Shown: positions 31,207 through 38,362 of the stretch, piece after piece
How the letters are laid out: every line of letters begins with the position of its first letter
How positions within the stretch are numbered: the stretch's first letter is position 1
Source: Microcaldota archaeon
GTDB taxonomy: Archaea; Micrarchaeota; Micrarchaeia; Micrarchaeales; Micrarchaeaceae
Direction: 5' to 3'
DNA: 38,362 nucleotides
Assembly: GCA_021791535.1 (NCBI GenBank)
Contig: JAJYWI010000007.1
Coordinates: 1 to 38,362, forward strand
Position numbers and translations under genes: made by a program
Notes under the pieces: generated by a model
Seen by the model: the letters and a program-made list of their open reading frames with translations, nothing else
What the model was told of the DNA's origin: nothing
Database searches by the model: none

Positions 31207-31313
31207 AGCCCAAAGAGGGAATTGAACCCCCGACCTTCTGCTCTACAGGTTCTTGATCAAACATCTTTCAAGAAGCTTACCATGCAGACGCTCTACCACT
31301 GAGCTACTTGGGC
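31207..31313 (-). tRNA. tRNA-Thr (GGU) with a 35-base intron
   Basis: Acceptor GCCCAAG/TTTGGGC with G1-C72 and C2-G71, discriminator U73 as in archaeal tRNA-Thr, D-stem GCTC/GAGC, anticodon stem TCTGC/GCAGA, T-arm GGGGG TTCAATT CCCTC. The anticodon loop reads ATGGTA, intron, A, giving anticodon GGT and the intron at the canonical 37/38 site. The intron occupies 31243-31277. Bulge-helix-bulge: ATGG pairs with CTGT (two wobbles), bulges TAA and AGA are each cut after the second base, and TTCTTGA/TCAAGAA closes the intron stem. It lies 10 bases after the EF-Tu-like gene and is probably cotranscribed. Confidence 0.92.
31243..31277 (-). other. intron of tRNA-Thr
   Basis: 35 bases between A37 and A38 of the tRNA. 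TTCTTGA and TCAAGAA form a seven-pair stem with an 11-base loop. The central helix of the splicing motif contains two G-U pairs, a relaxed form. Confidence 0.85.
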
Positions 31314-31323
31314 GCAAGTTCCA

Positions 31324-31656
31324 TCACAATCTGTAAACTTCGCTGTTGCGGGCCACCTTCCTGTCAACCTTTATGCCAACGGAATCGCCTTGGCCTGCTT
31401 CGCTCACGTCGCGCCTGTCTATCTGCATGCTCTCGACTCTCTGGCGCAAAGTATCGGTTCCGTTCACTATCTCTATGGTGTCACCAGCTCTAAGGGTCCC
31501 GGTGAGCACTATGGCCGCAACGCCCGCCTTGTCGAAGTAGTGGTCGACCTTCCCTATGGCTACCCTGCTTTCATCGCCAGGCGGACTGTTCCCGACAGAG
31601 CGCTCCCTTTCCTCGATGTTGCTCATCGCATCCTCAAGCCCTTCGTTCTTTGCCAT
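31324..31656 (-). CDS. translation elongation factor domain 2-like protein
   Basis: 110 aa from ATG 31656 (MAKNEGLED). After a charged N-terminal helix, residues from about 35 on match the beta-barrel of EF-Tu/EF-1A domain 2: AIGKVDHYFDKAGVAAIVLTG, LRAGDTIEIVNG, then QRVESMQIDRRDVSEAGQGD and GIKVDRKV. No GTPase domain. Such stand-alone domain-2 proteins occur in many archaea and their role is unclear. The open frame extends to 31671. A TATA-like CTATATAG about 25 bases upstream supports the ATG. tRNA-Thr follows. Confidence 0.82.
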   Translation of the reverse strand: MAKNEGLEDAMSNIEERERSVGNSPPGDESRVAIGKVDHYFDKAGVAAIVLTGTLRAGDTIEIVNGTDTLRQRVESMQIDRRDVSEAGQGDSVGIKVDRKVARNSEVYRL

Positions 31657-31691
31657 GCACCATACTCTCAAGAAAACTATATAGAGCTTAT

Positions 31692-33098
31692 CTATGGAAC
31701 GTTGGTGATGGAGCCGAAGCTGGCCGAAGGCTCAATGCCGTTCGGCGGATAGGTACGGGTGCGGAGCCAGTCTATCTTGGCTAATTGCGAAGCGGAATAC
31801 AGACCAACATAATAACCGCCCGATGGAAGGTCGGATGTAAATGATTGAGCATCTGCGTAATTTATTTCGTCTGTCTGAGTTGATAGGCTTGGGACTTCTA
31901 CCGTGAATATGCTTTCTGTTGTGGTGTATGATGTTACCTCGTTGCCAAACGTGCCTTGATATATAACATAGAAACCGGCATTGCCGTTATTATTGCTTAT
32001 CCCGGAATAATCAGATACTGATGATGCGGAGTATAATAGGTCTGTCGAATAAGTAGTGGAAGGCGAGGCCGGATATGCCATATAGCTATCTACTATGAAC
32101 GGAGTTGATATTGGAGTGGAGTAATAGGCGAATGACCCTACTGCTTCGCTACCGCTCCAAGTAGATGGGAGGGTGCTTGTGCTTAGCTGTGCGCCGTTCC
32201 AGTAGTTGTTGAACACATTCGCACCATTGTCGTATTCGGCGTAGACAGGGCTGAGCTGCGGTGCCTCGCCAGCGTGCACGCCATCGTAGTTCACGCTCAT
32301 AGGCAGGAAATACGCCTGCAGGTCGATTGCGCTGCCCGCAGGTATAGACCTGTCTAGCTTGACAAAGAAAATGGTGTTCGAGCTGGTGTTGCTGCAGCCG
32401 CTCTCGCACCAGCTATACAATTCGATTGCCCCGTCATAGAACCTTATGTTGCCCAAGTTGCTGTTCGCATGCGCCGCGTAGCTGCTCGCCGAGAACGATA
32501 CCGGCACCTGGAGCCCAGCCTTTGACTGCACAATCTGGCCGTTCGTCATCGTGATCGGCAGGTAAACAGCGACGGTGTTAGCGCCTATCGGCAGGGACGA
32601 CGCCTGGACCTGCATGTTGCCCTTGTAAGAGTAGTTGCTGTCAGCTGCGCAGCTGTAGCTGTACAGCTGCATGCCATGCGGGCAGTAGCCGGCCGATATG
32701 TTGAACGATCCGGTATAAAGCGTCCCGGCAAGCGCAGCAGAGCTGAAGTCCGCAGTGCAGTATATGCTTTGGCCTGCAGTCGCCACGTTAGGCGTGCACT
32801 GCCCGGACGTGCTCGCTGCCGAGCCTATCAGCGCGTTGAACGAACTCACGTTGACTATGCCCGGTTGAGTGTCTGTGGCTATCAGCAGGAGCTGCGCCGC
32901 GACAGAATTGCTGCCTGTGCTGGATGTATATACTACAAAGCTGCAGGTGAATCCTCCGAAGAAGCTGCACTGTGCTGGGACCAAGGACCTGCCTGCGTTC
33001 GCGAATATAATGACAAAGGCGATGGCCACGGTTATTATCGTTATAACTATCGAATACGTGAAAATGAACTCCATGGCGTTCTGACCTTTCATTGCCAT
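31692..33098 (-). CDS. type IV pilin-like surface protein with DUF2341-like domain
   Basis: 468 aa. The start MAMKGQNAMEFIFTYSIVIT is a class III (prepilin) signal: a short basic leader, cleavage expected after KGQ or nearby, then a hydrophobic helix through residue 35. The exported part is rich in Ser, Tyr, Asn and Thr with Cys pairs. The middle (GNIRFYDGAIELYSWCE, then VKLDRSIPAGSAIDLQAYF, then VYAEYDNGANVFNNYWNG) resembles DUF2341, a beta-sandwich common in archaeal surface proteins. It probably is a pilus tip or adhesin-like subunit anchored by the helix. ATG 33098 lies 26 bases from the shared TATA box; longer frames run into the dim1 gene. Confidence 0.75.
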   Translation of the reverse strand: MAMKGQNAMEFIFTYSIVITIITVAIAFVIIFANAGRSLVPAQCSFFGGFTCSFVVYTSSTGSNSVAAQLLLIATDTQPGIVNVSSFNALIGSAASTSGQCTPNVATAGQSIYCTADFSSAALAGTLYTGSFNISAGYCPHGMQLYSYSCAADSNYSYKGNMQVQASSLPIGANTVAVYLPITMTNGQIVQSKAGLQVPVSFSASSYAAHANSNLGNIRFYDGAIELYSWCESGCSNTSSNTIFFVKLDRSIPAGSAIDLQAYFLPMSVNYDGVHAGEAPQLSPVYAEYDNGANVFNNYWNGAQLSTSTLPSTWSGSEAVGSFAYYSTPISTPFIVDSYMAYPASPSTTYSTDLLYSASSVSDYSGISNNNGNAGFYVIYQGTFGNEVTSYTTTESIFTVEVPSLSTQTDEINYADAQSFTSDLPSGGYYVGLYSASQLAKIDWLRTRTYPPNGIEPSASFGSITNVP

Positions 33099-33117
33099 GG
33101 TCTGGTTGCTCAATGCA

Positions 33118-33129
33118 GGTTTAAATAAC
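33118..33129. promoter_or_regulatory. shared symmetric TATA box for two leaderless genes
   Basis: GGTTTAAATAAC is near-palindromic (core TTTAAA). The left gene's ATG (33098) and the right gene's ATG (33150) each lie about 26 bases from its centre, and no second TATA exists in the 51-base gap. One element therefore appears to drive both directions with leaderless mRNAs. Confidence 0.65.
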
Positions 33130-33149
33130 ATGGAGAAAAAAGCTCGTTC

Positions 33150-33941
33150 ATGGACGAATCCCAGTACAGGGGAGTGATAGACTCCATGAGGCCGCACAAG
33201 CGCCTCGGGCAGAGCTTCCTTGTCAAAAGGTACGTGGCGGTCGCAGAAGCGGATTACTGCAGGGGCAAGCGCGTGATAGAGCTCGGCCCTGGGCTCGGGA
33301 TACTGACGGAAGAGCTGTGCAAAGTGGCAAGGCATGTCACCTCAATAGAGATAGACAGGAACATCTATGCTTTCCTGGTCTCGAATGTTATGCATGAAAA
33401 CTGCACCATAATAAACTCTGATTTCTTTTCGATGAAGGATTACAGGAGGGCAGATATGATGGCGTCAAATGTCCCATATAACCTGTCGAGCAGGACGCTG
33501 ATGTGGCTTGTGGAGCGCAGGATGCCTGCCGTGCTCTGCCTGCAGAAGGAGTTCGTAGACAGGATGACCGCGAAGGCTGGTACTGGCAACTATTCCAAAC
33601 TCAGTGTATTCTGCTCGCTGCAGTTCGATGTCGAAAGGGTCATGAAGGTGCCTGCCGATTCATTCTATCCTACGCCAAAGGTCGATTCAGCCGTGGTCGT
33701 GCTCAAGCCTAAGAAATTCAGGATAAACAAGGAAGAGATGCGTATCATAACCCTGATGATGGAGCACAAAAACAAGAAGGTGAGGAATGCGATAGAGGAT
33801 TCATCAAGATATCTCGGGATCCGGAAGGACGACGCGAGGAAGAGGGCAGACGGCATAGCCCACCATTCCGACAGGGTGACAAAGCTGGAGCCAAAAGTCC
33901 TTGTGCAAGTCGCAAGGGAAATGCTCAAATCACTGGAATGA
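33150..33941 (+). CDS. ksgA: 16S rRNA adenine dimethyltransferase (KsgA/Dim1)
   Basis: 263 aa. Dimethylates the two adjacent adenosines of the small-subunit helix 45 with SAM. Motifs: LGQSFLV at the N-terminus, SAM loop ELGPGLG (44-50), acidic IEIDRN, catalytic NVPYNLSS (107-114, NIPYxxSS family), and PADSFYPTPKVDSAVVVL. The C-terminal helical domain follows and is the usual size. The leaderless ATG 33150 sits 26 bases after the TATA centre. The 3' end overlaps the convergent UPF0173 gene by 12 bases. Confidence 0.96.
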   Translation: MDESQYRGVIDSMRPHKRLGQSFLVKRYVAVAEADYCRGKRVIELGPGLGILTEELCKVARHVTSIEIDRNIYAFLVSNVMHENCTIINSDFFSMKDYRRADMMASNVPYNLSSRTLMWLVERRMPAVLCLQKEFVDRMTAKAGTGNYSKLSVFCSLQFDVERVMKVPADSFYPTPKVDSAVVVLKPKKFRINKEEMRIITLMMEHKNKKVRNAIEDSSRYLGIRKDDARKRADGIAHHSDRVTKLEPKVLVQVAREMLKSLE

Positions 33942-34598
33942 GTATGTCGGTTCCGCTATCTCCTTCATTATGAGTGCGCTCTTCAGCCCGTTTTTGAACT
34001 TCTCCTCAGCTATCATCGACCCCTGCCTGCCTAGCAGGTTCTTGTAGTGCATCGGCACTGTCGACTTCGCGTCTATCTCCCGCCCGGCATCTATCGCCTC
34101 CTCTACGGTCATCACGTAGGTCCCGCCTATCGGGAGCAGTGCGGCGTCCAGCCCCTTGAGGTCTCTCATCTCCTTTATGAAATCAGTGTCCCCGGCATGG
34201 TAGATCCTTGTCCCGTTTATGTCAAGCACATAGCCTACCCAGTTGTTTGCCTTTGGATGGTAGTTCAACCGCTCTTCGACTATGTTGTATGCTGGCACCG
34301 CCTCGATATGTATGCCCTTGAAATCGTGCTTGAAGCCTGGCTTCGACGTTATCACATCCCTGTAGCCTTTCTCCTCCAGGCAGCCTTGTGAAGATATCAT
34401 GACGGTATCCTTCTTCACCACCTTCTCTATGTCGTCTTTGTTGCAGTGGTCGAAATGCGCATGCGTTATCAGCAGCAGGTCGGCCTTCTCATTGAGCTGC
34501 GCAGGCACCCTGAACGGGTCTATGAATATGTTGAGGCCATTTGCCTTCACATAGAAGCAGGCGTGCCCAACCCAGAACAGTATGTCGTTAAGCTCCAC
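33930..34598 (-). CDS. UPF0173 metal-dependent hydrolase (metallo-beta-lactamase fold)
   Basis: 222 aa. Metal motif THAHFDH (45-51), early FWVGHACFYV and IDPF, then YVLDINGTRIYHAGDTDF with metal ligands, and PMHYKNLLG near the end, exactly the UPF0173 layout. Related proteins hydrolyse ester-type bonds of unknown substrates. ATG 34598 starts the gene. It diverges from the giant surface protein at 34673, with 74 bases between. Confidence 0.93.
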   Translation of the reverse strand: MELNDILFWVGHACFYVKANGLNIFIDPFRVPAQLNEKADLLLITHAHFDHCNKDDIEKVVKKDTVMISSQGCLEEKGYRDVITSKPGFKHDFKGIHIEAVPAYNIVEERLNYHPKANNWVGYVLDINGTRIYHAGDTDFIKEMRDLKGLDAALLPIGGTYVMTVEEAIDAGREIDAKSTVPMHYKNLLGRQGSMIAEEKFKNGLKSALIMKEIAEPTYSFQ

Positions 34599-34672
34599 TC
34601 AATCCCTGAATTAGGTATTCTGAGGAAAAGTATTAATATAGTTTAGCGTTGCTTGTTAAAGCAAGGGGTCGC

Positions 34673-37600
34673 ATGGGCTACAATCTCCGCAACACCGCCA
34701 TTCCACTCTATGTGTTCTTGATATCGCTAGCGCTCATCCTCGCCCTGTTGCCGGCAGCATATGCAGCTACTACCACATTGGGCGGCGGAGGCAAGTGCAC
34801 CGCCGGGGTTTACAGCGAAACCTGCACAAGCTCACTCACCTTCAACACTCCTTTCCCTGCCGGAGGCGGCGGCACTTTCGTGCCAAGCCAGGAGGCCAAC
34901 GGCATAGTTCCCCTAACAAGCAACGTCATCTCCTATGACAACTCATACAACCAATGGCTGATAACCTGCCCGAACGCGCCGAACCAGCAGGACGAGCTCG
35001 AGTACATAATCTTCGAGGGCGCGGTCAGCCCCACAGAAGGCGGCATAGGCGGAAACGCCTGCCAGGCGCAGAGCTCCAACATGGTGACAACGGCTACGCT
35101 GTCTATGGACATAGGCTGGGGTGCGAACTCCCCCGCCAGCGCCAGCACGTCGCTCGCCATAGCCGGCGCCGGCGAGCTGAACGTGAACAACCTCGCTTAT
35201 TCCGGAGAGGCCTACAACTCTAGCAGTGGCATAGGCTCAGCCAACGTATCAAGCGGATACAACTCAAAATCTAATGTTTTCGATGGTGTGCCACCGTCGT
35301 CGCAGGGCGGCATCTGGACATGGAATGCGCGAGTGGCAGACCTTTCGCCAATATCTGGGCTTGCTGTGGCGTCAGGTCCGCTGAGCCTGAGCTATACCAC
35401 GCTGCCGCAGACAGACGCCAACGGCAAGGTCTTCACATGCACGTACAGCTATACATTCACAGGCTCCGCGCAGATAACCGGCATCAGCAACTCCAACGTC
35501 GTGGTCCCTGCTAGGCAGCTTCCGGCAGACAACTACATCTCATTCAACAACCAGAGCTACAACGGCGTGGTGACAAACAGCGAGCCGCCCGGGCTGCCTG
35601 GCGGCGTGACAGCCGATGCAGCTGCAATGTCAGAGTGCTACATGCCAAACTTCTGGGGCGGATGGCACCTTTCCGGCACAAACGGGATATACGTCAGCAG
35701 CTCCGACAGCCGGTATACCGGCCTTTGCATCTACCAGTACGCAGACACGCCATACTACGTCACAGGGTATCCAAAGGGGTCGAAGTCGGCGCAGCTGGCT
35801 TACGTGCCGTCTACGCAGTCTACTTACGAGAGCGCATACCTGCTCCCGGTGCTCTACTACAACACCACCATACCGTCGGCGTACAGCGCGCTATCGTCAC
35901 AGCTCTCATTCTACAACAGCTCGTACTATATATACAGCCAGCACAACCTCCAGTCGCCTGGCAACTACATAGAGCCTGTCACGCTCAACGGGAGCTCAGG
36001 CATATTCCTGAACGACAACGGGATACTAGCCGACCTCTCTTCAAGCTCCTTCTGGGGAGGGAGCAACTACACAACAAGCACGAGCCCGCCAGGGCTCAAC
36101 CTGCAGTCGGATTATGTGCTGGCGTCCAGCCCCACAGGGCTCTCTGATGTGCAGCAGGTGAACGGCTACTACGTTGGCATGATAACAAACGTCATGTACA
36201 TGTCAGAATCCGCAAACAACAACCTGTTCGTGGTTGCAAACGACGGCGGCAGCTACTACCTGTACAGGATACAGCTCATGCCGCAAGGGCAGCTGAACCT
36301 GACTGCCAACCCGCCCAGCAGCATAGTTGGCGAATCTGGGAGCGCCCAGCAGGCGTACTGGAACGCAGTCGAGAATCTGCAGTCCTACCCTATGTACTTA
36401 GATGCTGTCACGCCGCTGCCTGTGGTAAGCAGCAGCGGGCCAAGCACTCCTGGAAACGGTCCGCCGCTTGCGCTAGCATCCGACTATGCCGGCGATGCGT
36501 TCGTGGTGAGTGCTAACTACACATGCACGGACGCAGGGTACTGCAGCAAACTGGGTGGCCTGGGTTTCGTGCTGACGTACGTATCCGCCAACGGAATAAC
36601 CAATACGCAGTGGGTCACCAGCGCTCCCTCCAGCCTCGGCTCTGACATCGGCGGCTACGGCTGCAGCCAAACGGACCCGTCAGCGCTTTGCTATCCTGTG
36701 CAGTACTGCTCCGGTGGTGTCTGCCAGTTCCCGCCCTCCCTGGCCGTCTCGCCGACAGGCCAATACCTCTATATATCGGATCCAAACATGCCGGATGTTT
36801 ACATATACAGCATCTCATCCAATTCGGTAGGCGTGTCTGCCGATTACCTCTCCGCGATAAACCTCTCGTATTCAACCAGCCAGTACAACATGAGCATAGC
36901 GCAATACCTCCTTGATGGGGGGCCGTTCGGCTCTAACGCCATATCAAACTGGGTGACGAACAATGGCGATACAAATTGCAAACGCGCTCCGGCCCCGTAC
37001 TACAACTACTACAACGACACGCCTGTGCCGTTGAACACATTCTCGGCTGGCTCAGGGTGCTTTGACGGCGGTGTATACCATGTTCCGCTGGGCATAGCGG
37101 TATCAGGCAGCACCCTCTACGTCCTTGACAACTGGCTTTTCGCCCCTCCATTCCCAAGCAGCGTCCGCTCGGCGGCCTCGATCCTGATGCTGCGCGCGTT
37201 CTTGCTCAATGGCACAGAGATACCGATACACGCATCTACAGTGCAGGACATCGTGCCGAAGACCAGCGGCGCATCGCTCACCACAGGATACGTGGCAGAC
37301 AAGCTGTACCCGCCATACGGATGGCCCATATCAGCAAACTTCACGCTGTACACCGGCTCCGGTTTCAGCTACCTGAGCTATTGCGCCTACTACTGCAACA
37401 ACACCCCGAGCGCAAGCGGCTCCCTGACTAACAATTTTGCATTCCCGTCAACCTCATACGAGTATGGAGGGTATCCGCCAGTAGGGCCTGCAGTGGCTGC
37501 TGACAGCCCTGGCTTCTTCGGCCCTGAGAGTGGCATCTCAGGGAAACCTTACTTCAACCCTTCCCCGATATCCGTACTCTCTGACTTTAACAACACGCTG

Positions 37601-38362
37601 TATCTGGATGGCTGGTCGCTATCCGTGCCGCAAGGGACGCAGTGCAAGGCGTCAGGCAGCGGCCCTCAATCGGGTGGCATAGACGTGGGGGACTACTACT
37701 ACGCATGCGACCTCTACACAGAACTGTTGGCCATACACATGAACGTTGACAACTACACAAAGATGTCAAACGCATCGGCATCGCCTCAGTATGGCTGCTA
37801 CTATGTGCTTGGGTCCGGAGTTGCGTGCCCGAGTAGCAGTGCCGCCACAACCGGCTACCTAAACAGCAACTACCTGGCCAACAACGGCATAGCCCAGCTC
37901 CCTTCCTCGTATATGTGTTACATAGGCGTGAACACGACAACCTGGTCAGAGCTTAATCCAGGGAAAACGTACCCTGGCGGGGCAGCATACTCTTATGGAG
38001 CATTCCCTTACGGATCTCCGTACGGCAGCCCGTGCTCGTTCGGAAGCGTGGCGACAATAAGCACAATGACTCTCCATGGCGCTATGGTTACAAAGATTGT
38101 AAACCTTAGCCTGCAGCGCCCTCCGTTCATAGGCATGCCGAACCCATTCGCGTTCTCTGAGAGCCTGGGCAGCCCTGTCAACTATTTGGTCATACCAAGC
38201 CTCGCTAGCCAGTATGTCGGCTCTGCTGGTGATCCTCCGGATCCACCTGGCCTCTCTGCTGGCGCCATAACCCCGCAGAACCCAGTGATAGAATCAGGCC
38301 AGAGTGTAATACTCACCGCAAACCCATCCGGAGGCACGCCACCGTACAGCTACCAGTGGTAC
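34673..38362 (+). CDS. giant secreted surface protein, partial (runs off the right edge)
   Basis: An uninterrupted 1230-codon frame from ATG 34673 to the last base. The signal peptide has a polar start, hydrophobic core PLYVFLISLALILALLPAAY (11-30) and AYA-type cleavage around residue 31-32. The mature part is rich in Ser, Tyr, Asn, Gly and Pro with many N-glycosylation sequons (NNT, NSS, NYT) and Cys pairs. One segment (GVCQFPPSLAVSPTGQYLYI, then SDPNMPDVYIYSI) resembles an NHL/beta-propeller strand set. The end (IESGQSVILTANPSGGTPPY, then SYQWY) begins an Ig/PKD-like repeat. Function is probably S-layer or adhesion. AAGGGG lies five bases before the start, and a TATA-like TATTAATATAG at 34630-34640. 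Confidence 0.85.
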   Translation, partial: MGYNLRNTAIPLYVFLISLALILALLPAAYAATTTLGGGGKCTAGVYSETCTSSLTFNTPFPAGGGGTFVPSQEANGIVPLTSNVISYDNSYNQWLITCPNAPNQQDELEYIIFEGAVSPTEGGIGGNACQAQSSNMVTTATLSMDIGWGANSPASASTSLAIAGAGELNVNNLAYSGEAYNSSSGIGSANVSSGYNSKSNVFDGVPPSSQGGIWTWNARVADLSPISGLAVASGPLSLSYTTLPQTDANGKVFTCTYSYTFTGSAQITGISNSNVVVPARQLPADNYISFNNQSYNGVVTNSEPPGLPGGVTADAAAMSECYMPNFWGGWHLSGTNGIYVSSSDSRYTGLCIYQYADTPYYVTGYPKGSKSAQLAYVPSTQSTYESAYLLPVLYYNTTIPSAYSALSSQLSFYNSSYYIYSQHNLQSPGNYIEPVTLNGSSGIFLNDNGILADLSSSSFWGGSNYTTSTSPPGLNLQSDYVLASSPTGLSDVQQVNGYYVGMITNVMYMSESANNNLFVVANDGGSYYLYRIQLMPQGQLNLTANPPSSIVGESGSAQQAYWNAVENLQSYPMYLDAVTPLPVVSSSGPSTPGNGPPLALASDYAGDAFVVSANYTCTDAGYCSKLGGLGFVLTYVSANGITNTQWVTSAPSSLGSDIGGYGCSQTDPSALCYPVQYCSGGVCQFPPSLAVSPTGQYLYISDPNMPDVYIYSISSNSVGVSADYLSAINLSYSTSQYNMSIAQYLLDGGPFGSNAISNWVTNNGDTNCKRAPAPYYNYYNDTPVPLNTFSAGSGCFDGGVYHVPLGIAVSGSTLYVLDNWLFAPPFPSSVRSAASILMLRAFLLNGTEIPIHASTVQDIVPKTSGASLTTGYVADKLYPPYGWPISANFTLYTGSGFSYLSYCAYYCNNTPSASGSLTNNFAFPSTSYEYGGYPPVGPAVAADSPGFFGPESGISGKPYFNPSPISVLSDFNNTLYLDGWSLSVPQGTQCKASGSGPQSGGIDVGDYYYACDLYTELLAIHMNVDNYTKMSNASASPQYGCYYVLGSGVACPSSSAATTGYLNSNYLANNGIAQLPSSYMCYIGVNTTTWSELNPGKTYPGGAAYSYGAFPYGSPYGSPCSFGSVATISTMTLHGAMVTKIVNLSLQRPPFIGMPNPFAFSESLGSPVNYLVIPSLASQYVGSAGDPPDPPGLSAGAITPQNPVIESGQSVILTANPSGGTPPYSYQWY

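Noticed and set aside
31692-33335. 547-residue version of the pilin-like protein
   Set aside because: The extra N-terminus lies in dim1 and crosses the shared promoter; the prepilin signal begins at ATG 33098.

Overview
The window looks like a chromosomal segment of a small-genome archaeon, most plausibly a DPANN lineage such as Micrarchaeota (ARMAN-type). This is an inference. The support is archaeal-type genes (Dim1/KsgA, Trm1, archaeal TyrRS, AK6/Fap7, DUF357, split LplA/LplB), TATA boxes about 25 bp before start codons with almost no leader, tRNAs without encoded CCA, a tRNA intron, frequent ATA and AGG codons, and very tight packing with overlapping convergent gene ends.

Layout. 0-3.4 kb: tRNA-Ala, a hypothetical gene, a LUD-domain protein, an AhpD-like protein and a two-gene ABC exporter. 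3.4-9.3 kb: a HELSH metallopeptidase-like protein of lower GC, a parvulin prolyl isomerase with an apparent frameshift, a DUF4870-like membrane protein, a rhodanese, an isochorismatase-fold hydrolase of YecD type, a membrane protein with a PLD-like tail, and hypotheticals. 9.3-21.6 kb: a lipoate and 2-oxoacid dehydrogenase region with lipA, lplA-lplB, E1alpha, E1beta, E2 and E3. It is interrupted by an AT-rich block (a double Lrp-like regulator followed by a duplicated micro-ORF region), a nucleoside phosphorylase behind a truncated HAD gene, a spermidine synthase-like protein, and an AT-rich SDR/flavin-barrel pair lodged between E2 and E3. 21.6-26.2 kb: alpha/beta hydrolase, AK6, a hypothetical gene divergent from DUF357, Trm1, a zinc-ribbon protein, and a C39-like protein lacking the usual catalytic Cys. 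26.1-31.7 kb: tRNA-Leu(CAA) with an oversized T-loop, an alkaline-phosphatase-fold protein, a GT4 glycosyltransferase, TyrRS, a protein with two tandem P1/L12-like domains, intron-bearing tRNA-Thr(GGU), and an EF-Tu-domain-2-like protein. 31.7-38.4 kb: a pilin-signal surface protein divergent from Dim1 across one symmetric TATA box, an UPF0173 hydrolase, and the first 1230 codons of a giant secreted protein that runs off the window.

How it fits together. LplA plus LplB attach lipoate or octanoate to the E2 lipoyl lysine, LipA can insert sulfur into octanoyl-E2, and E1/E2/E3 then run the 2-oxoacid dehydrogenase reaction. No LipB or LipM is seen, so the octanoyl donor step must be LplAB or lie elsewhere. 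A second theme is RNA and translation: Trm1, Dim1, AK6, TyrRS, the tRNAs, the P1-like and EF-Tu-like proteins.

The most unusual items are the tRNA-Leu T-loop insertion, the tandem P1-like protein, the duplicated Gly-rich micro-ORFs, the active-site substitutions in the C39-like protein, and the symmetric bidirectional promoter.
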